NCBI GenBank assembly: GCA_032622095.1
Contig: CP136065.1
Span: 26,607,141-26,671,140 of the forward strand
Length of the DNA stretch: 64,000 nt
Source: Siphonodentalium dalli
Taxonomy: Eukaryota; Mollusca; Scaphopoda; Gadilida; Siphonodentaliidae
Reading direction: 5' to 3'
The translations under genes and the position numbers were made by a program. Positions 1 through 11,490 of the stretch are shown piece by piece. How positions within the stretch are numbered: the first letter of the stretch is position 1; each line of letters begins with the position of its first letter. The notes beneath the pieces were generated by a model. It searched no databases. It saw only the letters and a program-made list of their open reading frames with translations, and had not been told where the DNA came from.

Positions 1-1298
1 CAGAATAAATCCGCTGTGTTCATGCTCCAATGGAAATCATGAAACACAGCATTGCTATTCTCTTTCATTTTGTCAATATAAGTCATAAAATACAATTAGA
101 CTGCGCATTTTTCTGTTAGCTTTCGCCTTTCCCCGTCGCTTCATTCAAGCAGTTCCCAGCCCGACTACGCCCCTATAGATCGCCCCATCACAATATCGTC
201 GTCGCCATTGTCGTCACGACCATCATCATCATTGTCGCCGTCACATATGTTGGGGTTTCCAGCTGTTACCAATTTTCAATGTATATGTTTTTGAAGGTTT
301 CGCGCAGTGTGTTTTTTCCTAGATTCGCCCGATTACAAAGGACCGCGAAAAACATAATTTATGAAATAATTTTTATCAACTTATGAATGGCTTAATTTTG
401 CCCCACCAACATCATAGCTGAATCATCACGACCAACTATATAACATCATATATAGCAAACAATAATACACATTTCACGACGTACGCATTGATATACATGA
501 GATTAAATCAAATATTTGATTGTTTTGGAGGAGCTGTGTTGACAAGCCGACTGCCCAAAAATACTATTTTTCAGGGTCCAAAACTCTGGTATTTCAATTC
601 AGATTGAACAAATAGTTTTTGGTGTATGATCAGCTTCCTCTGGGAAGCCACCCACATAAATAGCCAAGTTTCGTCACGAAAAAAATCGGCCCCACACCAA
701 TGTCAAAATATTAGACCTATCATGTCGAGTTTCCTTTTTTGCACTGAACTGACAACGAGGAACACGACTGTAAAACACAATTCATTTATCTGGAATGGTA
801 CGGGAGACGATCTGACTGCAGATCAGTAAAACCAATTAGTGATATGCCTATCTATGGGCGGTAACTCTGGATTTAAAGCGCGGATACAGGTTATGATGCC
901 CGTGGTCTGTGTGCACATTGTCCAATTTTCGATGCTCTGCTCCTCATAATTTCCGATATCTTTTAAAATGACATTTGTTCAGATAAATGGCGATAACTAC
1001 GCGGGGAAAATTCGGACAATATTCGTTAAATGACTGTTGGCTATAATTATTTAACCCCGACAGACTTTTTGTGTGCAAGCCTCATACTTTCCGAGATATA
1101 TTGATTGCGACAATGTCCAGTATAATAATAACAGATCGCTGACCAAAATGTCCCCCGACGAAGGTGGCAAGTTTGAAGGATTTATGTGTTTCAGATCCTT
1201 ATTCTTCAAACTGTAGGAGGTATTTATTACACCAATATCATACAAAGTGCACTTTCACCTTATATGTTGCACATCTTCAATGTGTCGAGAAAGGGTCA
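1..1298. other. Unassigned DNA, no gene seen
   Basis: I see no coding region or known element here. The only structure is an imperfect trinucleotide tract around 184-245 (CAT/GTC-type triplets). Open frames are all under 100 codons and show no recognisable motif. Confidence 0.5.
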
Positions 1299-1329
1299 TT
1301 AACCCTTTACCCAACAGAACGGCCCTGTG

Positions 1330-1397
1330 CCAATGCATTCTATTATATATGCGAGTCGACCATAGGTCGCCTCGCATATATACGAGAATGCATTGGC
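1330..1397. repeat. Long palindrome inside family A copy 1, first hairpin
   Basis: The arms begin CCAATGCATTC and end GAATGCATTGG and fold around a loop with CGACC/GGTCG. Stem changes (TCTATTA against TACGAGA) make this one slightly imperfect compared with the other hairpins of the family. Confidence 0.85.
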
Positions 1398-1476
1398 TTA
1401 ACACATTAAAAATTATAAAATTGTTAAAGAATGTAAGAAAAAATGGTAAAAAGTGTTTAAAAACGTTTTTTTTTAA

Positions 1477-1545
1477 GCCAATGCATTCTCTTATATATGC
1501 GAGGCGACCTATGGTCGACTCGCATATATAAGAGAATGCATTGGC
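1477..1545. repeat. Long palindrome inside family A copy 1, second hairpin
   Basis: A 69-nt stretch with a perfect 27-bp stem, beginning GCCAATGCATTCTC and ending GAGAATGCATTGGC. The central part adds a further CGACC/GGTCG pairing around a 3-nt loop. Confidence 0.9.
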
Positions 1546-1698
1546 ACAGGGCATAACTGTAACTATCACAATGTGATCAAGGAGCCGGTTCCAATGATAT
1601 CCATATTTGTATGGTTCTATTGAGACAGACCGAAGATATTTTAGGCTGTTGAAGCTTTATTTGGCCGGTTTTGGCCGTTTTGTTGGGTAAAGGGTTAA

Positions 1699-2466
1699 CT
1701 CATAAAACAAATTAAAAAAACTCCGATGTCGAAATGGCAATAACTCCTCCAAAATGAATCAGAATTAATTCAAAATCACAGGCGCGCATGTACCTATGCT
1801 GGTTGACATCTGTGACAAGATTAAACACAGTTGACTGGAAATAATGGAATACAGGTTCTGACAAAAGATGCGTCCCAGGATGTACGATCCTACGTCGAAA
1901 ATGGCACATGGTTACACAATGGAAACAGGGTTCGCGCTGCCACTTGCCAAATTTGCCGATGGCAAAAATAATTAACATTTGGCAAAAATATTTTCATTTG
2001 GCAAGTCACTTTTTAATTAATCAAGCAATTTGAAAAAATATTGGTCAACATTACCATTCATTTCAGAAACTCTTACAACGTAATTATATTAGTGGCGTTT
2101 TAGAAGGTATAGGGGAAGTTAACACCTCTAATAAGACGCATTTAATCTCACAGCATTAGTACTGATGGTTGGCGGGAATACTAATGGGGACTTGGAGTGA
2201 CATAGTCAAGTTCAACCTTCAGAATTAAAATGAAAATTTATCATCGTGAAGATGCGGGAAGTGGCGTAGCATTGGTGGAAATTGATTCTGCCAGCAACAG
2301 CAAGACATTGCGACCCAAAAGTAATATTCACAGAGTACATCTCCATCATTTTGTCACGAGCACCGTGAAGGTAAACAGTCCCGTGGGTTGAGACATCATG
2401 CATGCGCACGATTCCTTGATTCCCAATCTATGAAGACATAGATGGGCATCGGAACTTTATGCAACC
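1699..2466. other. Spacer between the two inverted MITEs, no gene seen
   Basis: No coding region is recognised. A short local repetition of ATTTGCCGATGGCAAAAATA-type sequence around 1945-2005 is the only feature noticed. Confidence 0.5.
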
Positions 2467-2619
2467 TTAACCCTTTACCCAACAAACCGGCCAAAACCGG
2501 CCAAATAAAGCTTCAACAGCCTAAAATATCTTCGGTCTGTCTCAATAGAACCATACAAATATGGATATCATTGGAACCGGCTCCTTGACCACATTGTGAT
2601 AGTTACAGTTATGCCCTGT

Positions 2620-2688
2620 GCCAATGCATTCTCTTATATATGCGAGTCGACCATAGGTCGCCTCGCATATATAAGAGAATGCATTGGC
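2620..2688. repeat. Long palindrome in family A copy 2, first hairpin
   Basis: Perfect 27-bp inverted repeat (outer part GCCAATGCATTCTC / GAGAATGCATTGGC) around a 15-nt centre that itself contains CGACC/GGTCG. Confidence 0.92.
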
Positions 2689-2767
2689 CTAAACAAAATC
2701 TTTTTTTAACACTTTTTACCATTTTTTCTTACATTCTTTAACAATTTTATAATTTTTAATGTGTTAA

Positions 2768-2836
2768 GCCAATGCATTCTCTTATATATGCGAGGCGACC
2801 TATGGTCGACTCGCATATATAAGAGAATGCATTGGC
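2768..2836. repeat. Long palindrome in family A copy 2, second hairpin
   Basis: The same 69-nt palindrome as at 2620-2688 but in the opposite orientation: the centre reads GGCGACCTATGGTCGAC instead of GTCGACCATAGGTCGCC. The two hairpins are therefore also inverted copies of one another. Confidence 0.92.
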
Positions 2837-2866
2837 ACAGGGCCGTTCTGTTGGGTAAAGGGTTAA

Positions 2867-5828
2867 GATGGAACCTAAAGTGGGTGACTGACGACAGACT
2901 GCACCATGTTTCGTGAATACACTTCACTGTTACGTATACTACTATCAGTTAGTATACATCTGCCTGTTCTATATCCTTGTCGCTCCATCTAACCGTGTGC
3001 AACTGTGGCCATGATAGTTGAGGAAACCCTCGAGTCCATCAAGCATAAGAGTCAAGTGTATGAATATCAGCGCTCTGGTGGGGAACTGAAGCAGCCAGAA
3101 AGATATGGAACCAGTGGGACCGAAATGTCGGCCATTGTCATAGCTGAATGGCTCGCGGGGCTAATACGTCGAAAATGGAGAACGCAATCTGCACCCATTC
3201 AATCGACTGGTAAATACAATTAAATCAGATTTGGATCCTATGAAGAATTCCGCAGCCATATTATATCATTGTCCGATGACTGCACGGGAAATTATTTGGA
3301 AACATGTCTGAGTTTTCATACAGTTGATGAAAATTGATGTATACGAGTATCGATGAAAAGAGATAGATGTGACCGAACAAAATGTAGCCGTCTATGTTAT
3401 CGCAATAGCCTTATCACACTTATAAATGGCCGAATCAATCGTGTTAATGTCGTCTGGTTTGAGCTAGGCACCGCGTGTATGTGACTGCCTGTCAGTCTCG
3501 ATGTACGTATACAGCTATATCAGTTTCGCTATAATTTTTTCATGGGAATAGAGAACGCCCGCGAATGCTGTAATTCCGTCTTTATTTTCGCACATCCGTC
3601 TGTCATAAACGGTTGCTTGCGGATGATAACTTGAATAATATTTAAGAGAGTTTGAATCATCAAGCAAATCACTGAAAAGCTGGAAGATAATATTGTTTTC
3701 TAGTACACCCAATGAAGTAGTACATGTAGTTCAAATATATGTAGCTTCTTATTTGTGTTTTTGGAAGAGGCCAGTTCTGATAAAAATCATCCTCAGACGC
3801 TTCGGGTACTGAGTCAGACGAAACCCGCTATTTATCGCATTAACGTCGCTATAAATAACTTCCACAGACAACACCTGCAGTATGACGTCACCGCCCACAT
3901 TTTCTTTAAACTAGCTTTGATCCAAATAATGTACATTCGGTTTCGTTTCCGCAAAAGAAAAACATGGATTTTTATTATATTTCAACCTCTATTAAGCCAA
4001 ATCCAAACGTGAAATCTACCTCAGATTGCTCGGTACTAAATATTGAAATTCTTGATCATATTCAATTCTACCGGACATCATGGTTAGCTAGTAATATTGG
4101 TGGCGGAAAAATTCTTACGCTATTTTTAGCTAATGGGCGGGGTTTACTTGAATCGCGCTGGCTGAAGGAATTCCCATAGTCTTGGGTATTCCATACGACT
4201 GTCGCCTGATCGGTTACACCGCTTTACTGATGATATAGCGATTAGCTGGCAATTACGTAATTCATCCTTGTAGTATTGGAACCCCCACCCAATTTCGTCC
4301 GACTCAGTAACCAAAGTATTGTTTACATTGATGTAGATCTGTATACAGATATGTGTGAAGTCACGTGTCACATATTGCTGTGATCACAACATAATTACTG
4401 ATAGTGAACGCGCGCTCATCAGTACTCTGATAATTGACAATTCGCTATGAATCGTGTCGATTTAGGCCAAACCAAAACAAAATCAATCACCTATCAGCAG
4501 CCCAAAGCAGTTTACTCTTACACCAGTTGATAATGGTTATGATATATGCTTTGCGGTCGCCCTGTTGTTGACTGAGTGTACTAAGGTATTGCCAAGCTCC
4601 AAGAAGAACAAATATTAATAAGATATACTGTATAGTAAACACTTTACTTTAAGTACTTTGTCACCACACGCACCAGCACACACGTTCTCGCTTACACAGT
4701 GAGAAATACATGAGTTGAAATGACATAGAAAGATTAAGCACATTCGCCAAGCCCGAGTAATAATTAATCAAATCAGATTGGCCTGTCGCAATGCATCGGC
4801 GTTGATCGTGACTTATAACGGATACGATTTTTGCTCAGACGAACGAATACCGTTTTCTTTCTGTGTGCATTTCTATATCAACCCGTTTACACTAGTATGC
4901 GTGTAGAGCTGTATACAGATCTACAGCAATGTAAATGCACCCAAAGCGTCTGAGTATGATTTTAATAGAACTGTCAGTCTCGAGGTACGTGCCAAATGGG
5001 ACAATGTTATAGTACACCAAATACAAATTAGTAGAGTGATTTCCGCTGGGACCCCCCAAGCTAGGATCAGCTTAACAAAATCATGGCAGCTGAATGGTCA
5101 ATGACACATGGCTAAAAAGTGCACGAAAAAATGCACAAACGTGTTTCCCGACGAGATACATCAAATATAGCCACATGGTGAACGGTTACGGCTGTCCAAT
5201 TGGCGAATAATTTATGGGAGGGTTTGGTGTTTTTTTCGGTGTCATTTTTTTCTCCATTTTAAGGGTAATGTGACGTTTGTCAAAACTGCAGTGATACGCA
5301 GTACGTTGACAAGTACTTTTGGGCACATTTTCGTGTGTCTAAAGGGACGTTCTTCAATTTTTGATACTCGTGCATGGTCAAATCTTTCCTGCGAATACAG
5401 GCCAGTGGGATTTGTTAACACTGAGGCCTATGCAAATCATTTGGTGAATTGTAACACAAACTTGTCTGAGAAATAAGCCAACACACACACCAGCTAAGTG
5501 CTCTAGCCTTTCAGTGAATCCGCTAGTTTGAACACTTACCTTTGTTATTGGAAGATCGAGTTTTTGAAACAGTTTCTTGGTTCTCAAGCCATCTCTCTGC
5601 CATCTTAAACTTATATACAGGAGCATGTACCCAACTGCTGGTCAAACATTCGGTCGCTACCCTACATTATAAAACTAATAAAGTTATTGTGATATGAGCG
5701 TTCCTTTGTAATTGACTAATATTGTAATACAATATTTGTGTTTTATAGTATACGACTGAAGTTCTACCAGTGTATTTCTGTCATTGTTGATTTGGGATTC
5801 AGCATATGTCGGTATCACGGAGATCAGG
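2867..5828. other. Unassigned DNA with scattered inverted repeats
   Basis: No gene is recognised. A 72-codon open frame at 3005-3223 (+) has no motif I know. Two inverted-repeat pairs are visible: about 3772-3822 against 4934-4975 (CCTCAGACGCTT against AAGCGTCTGAG) and about 4318-4360 against 4895-4940 (both containing TGTAGATCTGTATACAG in opposite orientation). They suggest one or more old foldback elements in 3.7-5.0 kb. Confidence 0.45.
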
Positions 5829-6245
5829 AATATTAAATCTCATCTAATTGAACAACGCTGGATTTAAATGTTTCGTGACCTTAAGGAATCTAAATCATCA
5901 AGAGGAACTTTATATAGTAACATAAAGCGTCATTCCAGTATTAGTCGCTACCTTATTTATCTAGCACAACATCTCATACCATTAATAGTGAAATTTAGGA
6001 CAGCAAACCATAGACTGCCAAACGAGCTTTCAAGATGGCGAAAACACGAGAGTTTACTATGTAAAATGTGCGCTTCGGAAACATGTGACGAGTATCATAT
6101 TCTGTTGATCTGCGACAATTTTGTCACAATCAGAAGAAAATACATTCCTGACTATTACTGGTTGAACTCTACACTAGAAAAGTTATATGGCCCCCTTGCT
6201 ATTGAAAATATATCAATATCGAAGAACGTTAGCATTTATTTGTAA
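5829..6245 (+). pseudogene. C-terminal remnant of a LINE reverse transcriptase protein
   Basis: The frame reads through LIEQRWI, one stop codon just before 5868, and then an open frame of 125 codons to a stop at 6243-6245. The part resembling LINE ORF2 C-termini is VKFRTANHRLPNELSRW followed by a zinc-knuckle-like motif, LLCKMC...DEYHILLIC (C-x2-C-x8-H-x4-C). This pattern after the RT domain is known from L1/Tx1-type and related LINEs. No RT palm or endonuclease lies upstream, so the copy is 5' truncated, as LINEs often are. It has an in-frame stop. It sits immediately before a 25-bp satellite and faces a second LINE tail at 7186-7511. The clade is not fixed. Confidence 0.7.
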
Positions 6246-6374
6246 CATTTTTTAAAGAATACAACTAAGACATTATACTGTTTTATAGAGATATCCATGT
6301 GAATTTATATACACATATTTATGTATACATATATATACACGTGTGCAAATATATGTATACAGTATACATATTTA
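6246..6374. repeat. AT-rich TATACA/ATATGT stretch
   Basis: Alternating purine-pyrimidine tract (ACACATATTTATGTATACATATATATACACG) with short self-complementary pieces. It may be the 3' tail of the LINE remnant that precedes it. Confidence 0.5.
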
Positions 6375-6380
6375 TATAAT

Positions 6381-6735
6381 GGGATCGGTGACCCATCAAT
6401 ATACTGGGATCGGTGACCCATCTATATAATGGGATCGGTGAACCATCAATATAATGGGATCGGTGACCCATCTATATAATGGGATCGGTGACCCATCTAT
6501 ATAATGGGATCGGTGACCCATCTATATACTGGGATCGGTGACCCATCTATATACTGGGATCGGTGACCCATCTATATACTGGGGTCGGTGACCCATCTAT
6601 ATACTGGGGTCGGTGACCCATCTATATACTGGGATCGGTGACCCATCGATATACTGGGATCGGTGACCCATCTATATACTGGGATCGGTGACCCATCGAT
6701 ATACTGGGATCGGTGACCCATCTATATACTGGGAT
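6381..6735. repeat. 25-bp tandem minisatellite, about 14 units
   Basis: The unit is GGGATCGGTGACCCATC plus an 8-bp AT-rich spacer (TATATACT, AATATACT, CGATATACT-type variants). Units are nearly identical, with single-base changes such as GGGGTCGG in two neighbouring units, a sign of local duplication. Each unit includes the near-palindrome GGTGACC. Confidence 0.95.
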
Positions 6736-7020
6736 TCACTTAGTATTTGGGAAGGAACGGATGGACTGAATGTGCATATTACCCGATTTGTCTACGCCGG
6801 TGAGTTACAAGAGTTCGCCTACTTTATTGTATTTTCGAGTTTCATGGTACTCGGCACTTTGTGAAAGGCTGCAATGTTTTTTTGTTTTTTTATTCTCTGA
6901 TCAAATATAGATATTGAGAAGTGCAAGGAGAAAATATATACACAAGAATGAGAATATAACAGCATATGTATAATATATACAAGAACTTCTTGGTGTAAAT
7001 ATAATCAACGCATTCCTAAT
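6736..7020. other. Spacer between satellite and microsatellite
   Basis: No gene or known element is recognised. It begins GGGATTCACTTAG where the last satellite unit breaks off. Confidence 0.5.
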
Positions 7021-7029
7021 GTATTAATA

Positions 7030-7180
7030 GCATTATCATCGTCATCACCATCATCATCACCATCATCATCATCATCATCATATTCAGCACCATCTTCGTT
7101 ATCATTATCATCATATTCATCATCATCATATCGCAGCAAATCTCTGAGACTATTATTACAACAACATCAACAACAACAAC
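7030..7180. repeat. CAT/CAA trinucleotide microsatellite
   Basis: Long run of (CAT)n with CAC, CGT and TAT interruptions, then ACAACAACATCAACAACAAC up to about 7180. It abuts the 3' end of the minus-strand LINE remnant and may be the simple-repeat tail of that LINE. Confidence 0.92.
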
Positions 7181-7188
7181 ACTACGAG

Positions 7189-7511
7189 TTATTCATATGT
7201 GTTTAACTCAAGCTGTATCAGTCGGATGAATGAGCATAATCTACGCAGACTAGCCATATCTTCCAAATTCAGCAGCTCGTCTAAAATGTCAATAGTTGCA
7301 TGATCTATGCTGGTAAATTTGCTAGGCAAGATACGATTTCTTTCTTCGCTAAAACATATACATTCTAGTAGATAATGCAGTTCGTCTCCGATCTGTCGTT
7401 TATTACATAATGGACATAGTCTATTTAGTAAGTTTGTATCGTTCCATCGACCTTTCTCTATTGACATGTATCCAAACATCCGGACAAGGTCAATTAAAAG
7501 TATGATTGGAG
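7189..7511 (-). pseudogene. C-terminal remnant of a LINE reverse transcriptase protein, minus strand
   Basis: The open frame ends at 7189 and can be read upstream to about 7511. It contains MSIEKGRW followed by LCPLCNKRQIGDELHYLLEC (C-x2-C-x9-H-x4-C), then an alpha-helical end. The order matches the remnant at 5829-6245 (FRTANHRLPNELSRW plus C-x2-C...H-x4-C), so the two are related LINE C-termini, although the sequences differ. No RT domain precedes it, so the copy is 5' truncated. The two LINE tails point towards each other with simple and satellite repeats between them. Assignment to an L1/Tx1-like clade is likely but not proven. Confidence 0.68.
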
Positions 7512-9744
7512 TTACAAGTCAGAATAAAATAAGGTCCGTATTGCTAGAGTTATCTATTTTTATTAATTCAGTTTTTATTTTGACATATTCTTGTGGCTTC
7601 ATGTCTTATATATAATCTGCAAGATTGAGCTAAGATTAAGTTTGACTGTCTTTGTATAAACTGTAAAACACAAATATTTTAGTGAGATTTCAATTTTTAT
7701 GACACAGTCATATCACTGAACTTATCACACGATTTTCTGGAAAACAATGAAATGGGGTTTGAATTAGGGCCGGTTGAGAAACCCCAACCATAAATGCACT
7801 TTTCTCTGGCCTCAAGAATACTCGCTATTAGGAAAACTGACCACAAATCTATTTGCATCGCGTGACCTGCATGGGGAGCCGTCAACACGATAATGAAAGT
7901 CCGGTCCATCGGAAGGCGAATCTCTAGAAATCAACTCAATGGCGGTTTTGTAGGTATTCATTGCATCCGTTTCGCTCCCGTATGACACGTGGATATGCCG
8001 TCTGCTGATTATAGCGAACTACAAGTCTACAAATGCCAGTTCAAATGACTAACAGCAATCACGAGAAACGCACATTCCAAGACAGTGTTGTACGTAACGG
8101 TATTTTTTCATTTTTTTTTTTGGTAGTGAGAGACGATCCATCTTGTCGTTCGCATTGTATTTCCATAAAGTCTCACTTACTTTTCGAACCCCCGATCACA
8201 TTATATAAAATATATGCCATATTATATACATGTACCATCTGAAAGAGGAAGCTCCAAAAGATTGTAGTATCAACTTATCCGGTGTAATAAACTGTGAACA
8301 TGTTGTTTTTGTTAAGGTACCGACGTGTTTTCTGTGCTTAAGTTTCATCACGACTCTACTGCAAAGTCTGTTATTTTCAATGGAAGGGGAAAAACTCTAT
8401 ATCTTAGTTTGAATTATGTTGCATTCTGGGAGCGAAACGGGGGAAATGTTTCTATGATCTCGGCTATTTTATATTACTCTATGGGCACTTTCTGAGACAC
8501 AGATGTTCCATATGGTGATGAAATATAGTATTTTAATCATATTTGATGTCATAGATTGTTAGTAAAACCTTATATCAAGGCACTATAAAAAAAAATCGGT
8601 GGCTCGAAAATTAAATGGGCTTTTAACGATCATTTCAAAACGTGTAACCACTATCTTCAATTACAAGTTTATAAACTAAGTATTTGGGTAAATATGGAAG
8701 TGGTAACAGTCTTATGTATTAGATAGGTTTAGAAAGAACTTCACCGTCAAGATATCAGATTACACCAATCGTCTTCGCGGTGTGGCTGGCGATCGTAACC
8801 AATCGTATAACACCAATAATCTGGTAAAGTCTTCATGGCATCGAGTGGCAATGTTACGTATGAGCAGCGACCTTAATTAGTTATATATTTAGTGTACCAC
8901 GTTTCATGTCTCATTGAGAACGACCTAAATCTCCCCCATGCAGGGGCACAGGAAATGATAGTTTGTTATTAGGTGTGGCACAGAAAATCGCTCAGTGGAA
9001 TGTTATGGCCAGCATATATGCTAGCGATATATCTAGCGGGAATAACCCGCTAATGTGCGGATAATACCAATGCAATATACATGTATGTCAACTACAAGTT
9101 GACAATTTTTTCCAGCAAATCCAGGCAAAACATGTATAATATTTTACAGCAAGTATTAGTTTGTATCTTTTATTTATAATATTCATATTTGTTGTGAAAA
9201 TCATGCATTTCTCATATTTGTATATGGATGGCACCTAATTACCGCCACTCCGCACTCAATCGCTCTTTTTTTTTCAAGATAAAGTTTGTTTAATGATGAC
9301 GGCAAGAATTTCTAACAGCTCTCCTGAATCAATTTCCGAAGACGTTATGGAGAACACACGACGTGGCGACAGGGTGTGGTTGTGGTATATAACCTCTCCC
9401 TAATTCAATTTTAACGTGTGGCAGGTAAAGTCACATTCAACTCTTTATATCATCACTTTCGGTTCACGTGCTGTGTAGGTGCGTACGTTTCTAAGTGCCT
9501 GGGTGCGATCGATCTACGAACTGTGATAATCTGGACACCCGTTGTCCTCAGCTTCGACCCCGGGCGCTAAACACTCTTCCAGGCAAACAATGTCGCTTGT
9601 CACTGATTAAGTTGATCTGACGGTCGCCGTCCAATCTGGCGAGCGTGAATCAAGGTGTGATGACGTCTGGTGGCCTCTGGGGGGATTGCGGTCTTCGGCA
9701 GTTATAAAATTACATTGATTGTCACGAAATCGTGGTAGACGCCA
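7512..9744. other. Unassigned DNA, no gene seen
   Basis: Short open frames only, none with a recognised motif. No tandem or inverted repeat of note was found. Confidence 0.45.
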
Positions 9745-10035
9745 TACACGATTCGTTCTTATATCGATTTTGCATTGATTAGGAGATGAGGCCCTCACCG
9801 GCGATATATCCCCATGTTTACGGTGGATTCGCATCAACGGAAGACAGTCCTCACGCAATCATCTCCGATATCCATATATTTCTTCTTGGCGTGTGGCTGT
9901 TTTTATTCTGTTACTATCGACCTCACACTGTCCGAACATCGACAACACAGTCTTAGTTCGTCAGTGTATATGCCTTTTTGAGAGCATTCGTTGCGTTGAC
10001 GAGATTATGATCTGACAGTATCCCAACTTGCAATT
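9745..10035 (+). repeat. Dispersed repeat family F, copy 1
   Basis: It starts near ATCGATTTTGCATTGATTAGG and runs through CCCTCACCGGCGATATATCC, GCATCAACGGAAGAC, GGCGTGTGGCTGTTTT and CGTTGCGTTGACG. The same order of segments recurs at 10685-10790 and 11775-11965, so this is a dispersed repeat of about 290 bp. No termini or target duplication were identified. Confidence 0.65.
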
Positions 10036-10304
10036 AACGACGCCCTATCTCTTCCCGATAATTTCCAACAACTACATATACAATAAAATGGTTACGAAAG
10101 GTCTTGTCAAGGCATGTTTAAAATGATATTATACTAAAAACACACAAGAGAGATCGGACTTTGCAAATATTTCATTTAATTGCGAATTAAAGATAAATTG
10201 AAATCGAAAATTTTGTAATGTTCTCAAAATATATCACAATTTCTTTTACCGGTTCATATAAAAATAATTGGAGGAAAAATTATTAGTTCACATATCGATT
10301 TTTC

Positions 10305-10436
10305 ACAGCGATATTCATATCGATTTAGCATTGATTAGGTGATGTGCACAGCGATATTCATATCGATTTAGCATTGATTAGGTGATGTGCACAGCGATAT
10401 TCATATCGATTTAGCATTGATTAGGGGATGTGCCCT
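10305..10436. repeat. 43-bp tandem repeat, about three units
   Basis: The unit is CACAGCGATATTCATATCG followed by ATTTAGCATTGATTAGGTGATGTG-type sequence. Its second half is the start of family F (GCATTGATTAGG), so the array looks like a local amplification of that repeat's edge. Confidence 0.9.
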
Positions 10437-10684
10437 TCCCCAACGATATGTCCTCTTATACCGATTCATAATAACAATGCCCCTCGATCCCGCTACAATG
10501 TTCATTTGGTTAATAAATGTTTTAACCAAGCATAGCGATTATCATACCGATTTAGCATGTATTGTGAGGTGGGGGTCTCACCGTCGATATATCGCCGTAT
10601 TTAATTATTACCGTATTTACTGATTCTTATTGGTTCTCATATAGAGTTATCATACATATATATATAGTTGTCAAATCGACTTAT

Positions 10685-10790
10685 CATAGCGAATTTCAAA
10701 TCGATTTAGCATCGATTAAGAGATTATGCCCTCACCGGCGACATATCCCCACGTTTACGACTGCATCATCGGTTATAACATTCCTGGCAC
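10685..10790 (+). repeat. Family F, left part of copy 2
   Basis: It matches the left part of 9745-10035 (GCATCGATTAAGAGAT, CCCTCACCGGCGACATATCC, GTTTACG). The right part of the family reappears at 11775, so roughly 1 kb of other DNA, including a family C repeat, separates the two halves. Confidence 0.6.
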
Positions 10791-11224
10791 GTTGAATAAG
10801 TCCGGGAATTGTACTTGGAAGTCAATTTGCAAGTTGGGAGAATTTAGCGATATTTGTCATCGAGATGGGATAATTGTGTTTTTAGATCAAATTATTTTCG
10901 AAGCAAATATGTGTCCTTCACAAAAGATTATCTAAACAGTTATATGGTACATATATGAAAGTTATGAAACTCCAAAAACTTAAGCTCGAACAGAACTTTG
11001 TTTTATGTGCGGAAGCACGCATTCGCTTCGTAACGTCGTGAAGCGTCTCAGGCAAGTGCTTTGTGAACCTGAATTATTTTAGTTTAAAGTCATGCACATG
11101 GCTGTTTGCGCTCCAAAATACACATAAGAATATTTGAATTGTTCCCAGTGTCGAAATAGGCCGATAACTACATGAAATACCTTTCTACGGGCATTATATA
11201 TAAGTCACAGAAATACGCATTTAA

Positions 11225-11490
11225 GTCATAAAAATACAACTTTGAACACGATGTTTGGATCCCAACCAAAGAAAAAACAGCCATTTGCGCGGCACGTAAC
11301 AAAAAAGAGTATTCCTTATTAGGCTATTCCTGATATGGTAGAAAAATTAAAAAACACTGGAAACTTTCTGTGGCCATGCCATGGGCAGTAATTTTAAAAG
11401 CACGTTTAACATTACTCTGTGTATAGGTCAACTTATCTTATACCTCCTTTCAAATTACATCGACAGAATGAGCCATGTCCGTTTAACCAA
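11225..11490 (+). repeat. Dispersed repeat family C, diverged copy
   Basis: It shares GTTTGGATCCCAACC, AACAGCCATTTGCGC, TATTCCTGATATGGTA and GAATGAGCCATGTCCGTTTAA in order with better copies at about 27215-27565 and 32080-32425. No coding capacity was recognised. Confidence 0.65.

Larger units (their letters stand above)
1299..1698 (-). mobile_element. TTAA-flanked hairpin MITE (piggyBac-like), family A, copy 1
   Basis: This is a 400-bp non-autonomous DNA element. It starts TTAACCCTTTACCCAACA and ends with the reverse complement, TGTTGGGTAAAGGGTTAA, so it has perfect terminal inverted repeats and a TTAA at each edge. TTAA target duplication with CCCTT-type termini is the signature of the piggyBac superfamily; that assignment is inferred, since no transposase is present. 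Inside lie two long palindromes (1330-1397 and 1477-1545) joined by an AT-rich spacer. The longer unique arm, with GGTTCCAATGATATCC and the CCGGTTTTGGCCG segment, is on the right. It is the reverse complement of the copy at 2467-2866 and the same length. The first palindrome carries two changes that make its stem imperfect. Confidence 0.85.
2467..2866 (+). mobile_element. TTAA-flanked hairpin MITE (piggyBac-like), family A, copy 2
   Basis: A 400-bp element bounded by TTAA on both sides, with inverted termini beginning CCCTTTACCCAACA. The long arm is on the left (CCGGCCAAATAAAGC, then GGATATCATTGGAACCGG), followed by a 69-nt hairpin, an AT-rich spacer rich in TTTTTCTTACATTC, and a second 69-nt hairpin. 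It lies in the opposite orientation to copy 1 and is nearly identical to it, so both are fairly recent. The two copies are 768 bp apart and could pair with each other over their full length. The superfamily assignment rests on TTAA and the terminal sequence only. Confidence 0.87.

Noticed and set aside
1164-1569. Overlapping open frames of 80-104 codons on both strands
   Set aside because: They are produced by the palindromic MITE, which reads nearly the same on both strands.
6381-6735. CRISPR-like array
   Set aside because: The units are directly tandem with 8-bp AT-rich variations and no unique spacers, in an animal genome. It is a minisatellite.
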